This document shows, piece by piece, positions 5,478 to 5,862 of a stretch of DNA of 5,862 nucleotides; positions within the stretch are counted from its first letter, which is position 1, and each line of letters opens with the position of its first letter. The notes under the pieces are model-generated. The model was given only the letters and a program-made list of their open reading frames with translations, had not been told where the DNA came from and searched no databases. Both the position numbers and the translations under genes were made by a program. The stretch is from Bacteroidaceae bacterium (GTDB taxonomy: Bacteria > Bacteroidota > Bacteroidia > Bacteroidales > Bacteroidaceae): NCBI GenBank assembly GCA_017551845.1, contig JAFZKR010000058.1, forward strand, positions 1 to 5,862. Direction: 5' to 3'.

Positions 5478-5862
5478 ATGATTCAGTTGAAATTGCCCCC
5501 CTTTGATGCCAAAATAAAAGAGGAAGGTGACAAATCATTCATTTGGGACCCCGTCCGCAGCAAGTGGGTCCGTCTCACCCCTGAGGAGCATGTCCGTCAG
5601 GCATTCGTCTCATTCCTTGTGGGTTACAAAGGCTTCCCCCTCTCCCATATAGCCAATGAGCAGACCATTTCCCTGAACGGCATGAGCCGCCGCTGTGACT
5701 CCGTAGTCTATGACCGCACCGGCACACCCCGCATCATAGTAGAGTACAAAGCTCACGATGTAACTCTCAGCCGTCAGGTCTTCAGCCAAATATCAAGGTA
5801 CAACCTCGTCCTCAAGGTTGACTGGCTCATCGTCACCAACGGCCTCTCCCATTACTGCATCA
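5478..5862 (+). CDS. HsdR N-terminal-domain-like PD-(D/E)xK protein, 5' part (3' end outside window)
   Basis: The open frame from ATG 5478 runs without a stop to the window end, giving 128 residues. It begins MIQLKLPPFDAKIKEEGDKS. The stretch IWDPVRSKWVRLTPEEHVRQ (22-41) precedes a helix. The nuclease core follows: Asp74 in RRCDSVVYD, then IIVEYKA with Glu89 and Lys91 (D...ExK), and LIVTNGLSHYCI at the edge. This matches small proteins annotated in Bacteroidetes as type I restriction enzyme HsdR N-terminal domain, usually about 150 residues, so probably only the tail is missing. No helicase domain or HsdM/HsdS partner is visible, so a true type I system is unlikely here. The conserved D and ExK suggest active nuclease chemistry, but the substrate is unknown. 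It is divergent from holA with a 56-bp gap. Confidence 0.88.
   Translation, partial: MIQLKLPPFDAKIKEEGDKSFIWDPVRSKWVRLTPEEHVRQAFVSFLVGYKGFPLSHIANEQTISLNGMSRRCDSVVYDRTGTPRIIVEYKAHDVTLSRQVFSQISRYNLVLKVDWLIVTNGLSHYCI

Noticed and set aside
5478..5862. Start of a type I restriction-modification operon
   Set aside because: Only the nuclease-fold domain is seen, the gene is small-protein-like and sits divergent from holA; no helicase, methylase or specificity subunit is visible.

Overview
The window looks like chromosomal DNA from a member of the Bacteroidales (Bacteroides/Prevotella/Muribaculaceae-like; the genus cannot be fixed by eye). Four observations support this. Several genes have upstream sequences fitting the Bacteroidetes promoter (TTTG, 19-21 nt, then TAnnTTTG). 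Starts lack clear Shine-Dalgarno sequences. There is a BspA-type leucine-rich-repeat lipoprotein. A class 1B dihydroorotate dehydrogenase is encoded with its PyrK partner.

Layout, left to right. The 3' end of trmD (+ strand, tRNA m1G37 methyltransferase) enters from the left edge. Between it and the convergent pyrD lies a 195-bp element bounded by perfect 22-bp inverted repeats, with further nested stems inside. Next comes a minus-strand block. pyrK and pyrD overlap by 13 bp and encode the electron-transfer and catalytic subunits of NAD-linked dihydroorotate dehydrogenase (pyrimidine synthesis). Upstream of pyrK is an intrinsic terminator that ends the transcript of a BspA-like LRR lipoprotein gene. 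That gene has its own good promoter and follows a small XRE/Cro-CI-type regulator. A 513-bp AT-rich gap separates the regulator from holA (DNA polymerase III delta, clamp loader). The gap holds two candidate promoters for the regulator, TACAA/TTGTA palindromes, and a 17-nt sequence repeated once 389 bp away. At the right edge, divergent from holA, starts a small PD-(D/E)xK nuclease-fold protein related to the HsdR N-terminal domain. It is cut by the window end.

Most genes are housekeeping (tRNA modification, pyrimidine synthesis, replication). The accessory-looking parts are the inverted-repeat element, the regulator plus LRR lipoprotein pair, and the AT-rich gap with its repeated palindrome. 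I see no convincing new multi-gene system. The best leads are the inverted-repeat element, the operator-like palindromes, and a Lys-to-Thr change at a normally conserved position of PyrD.
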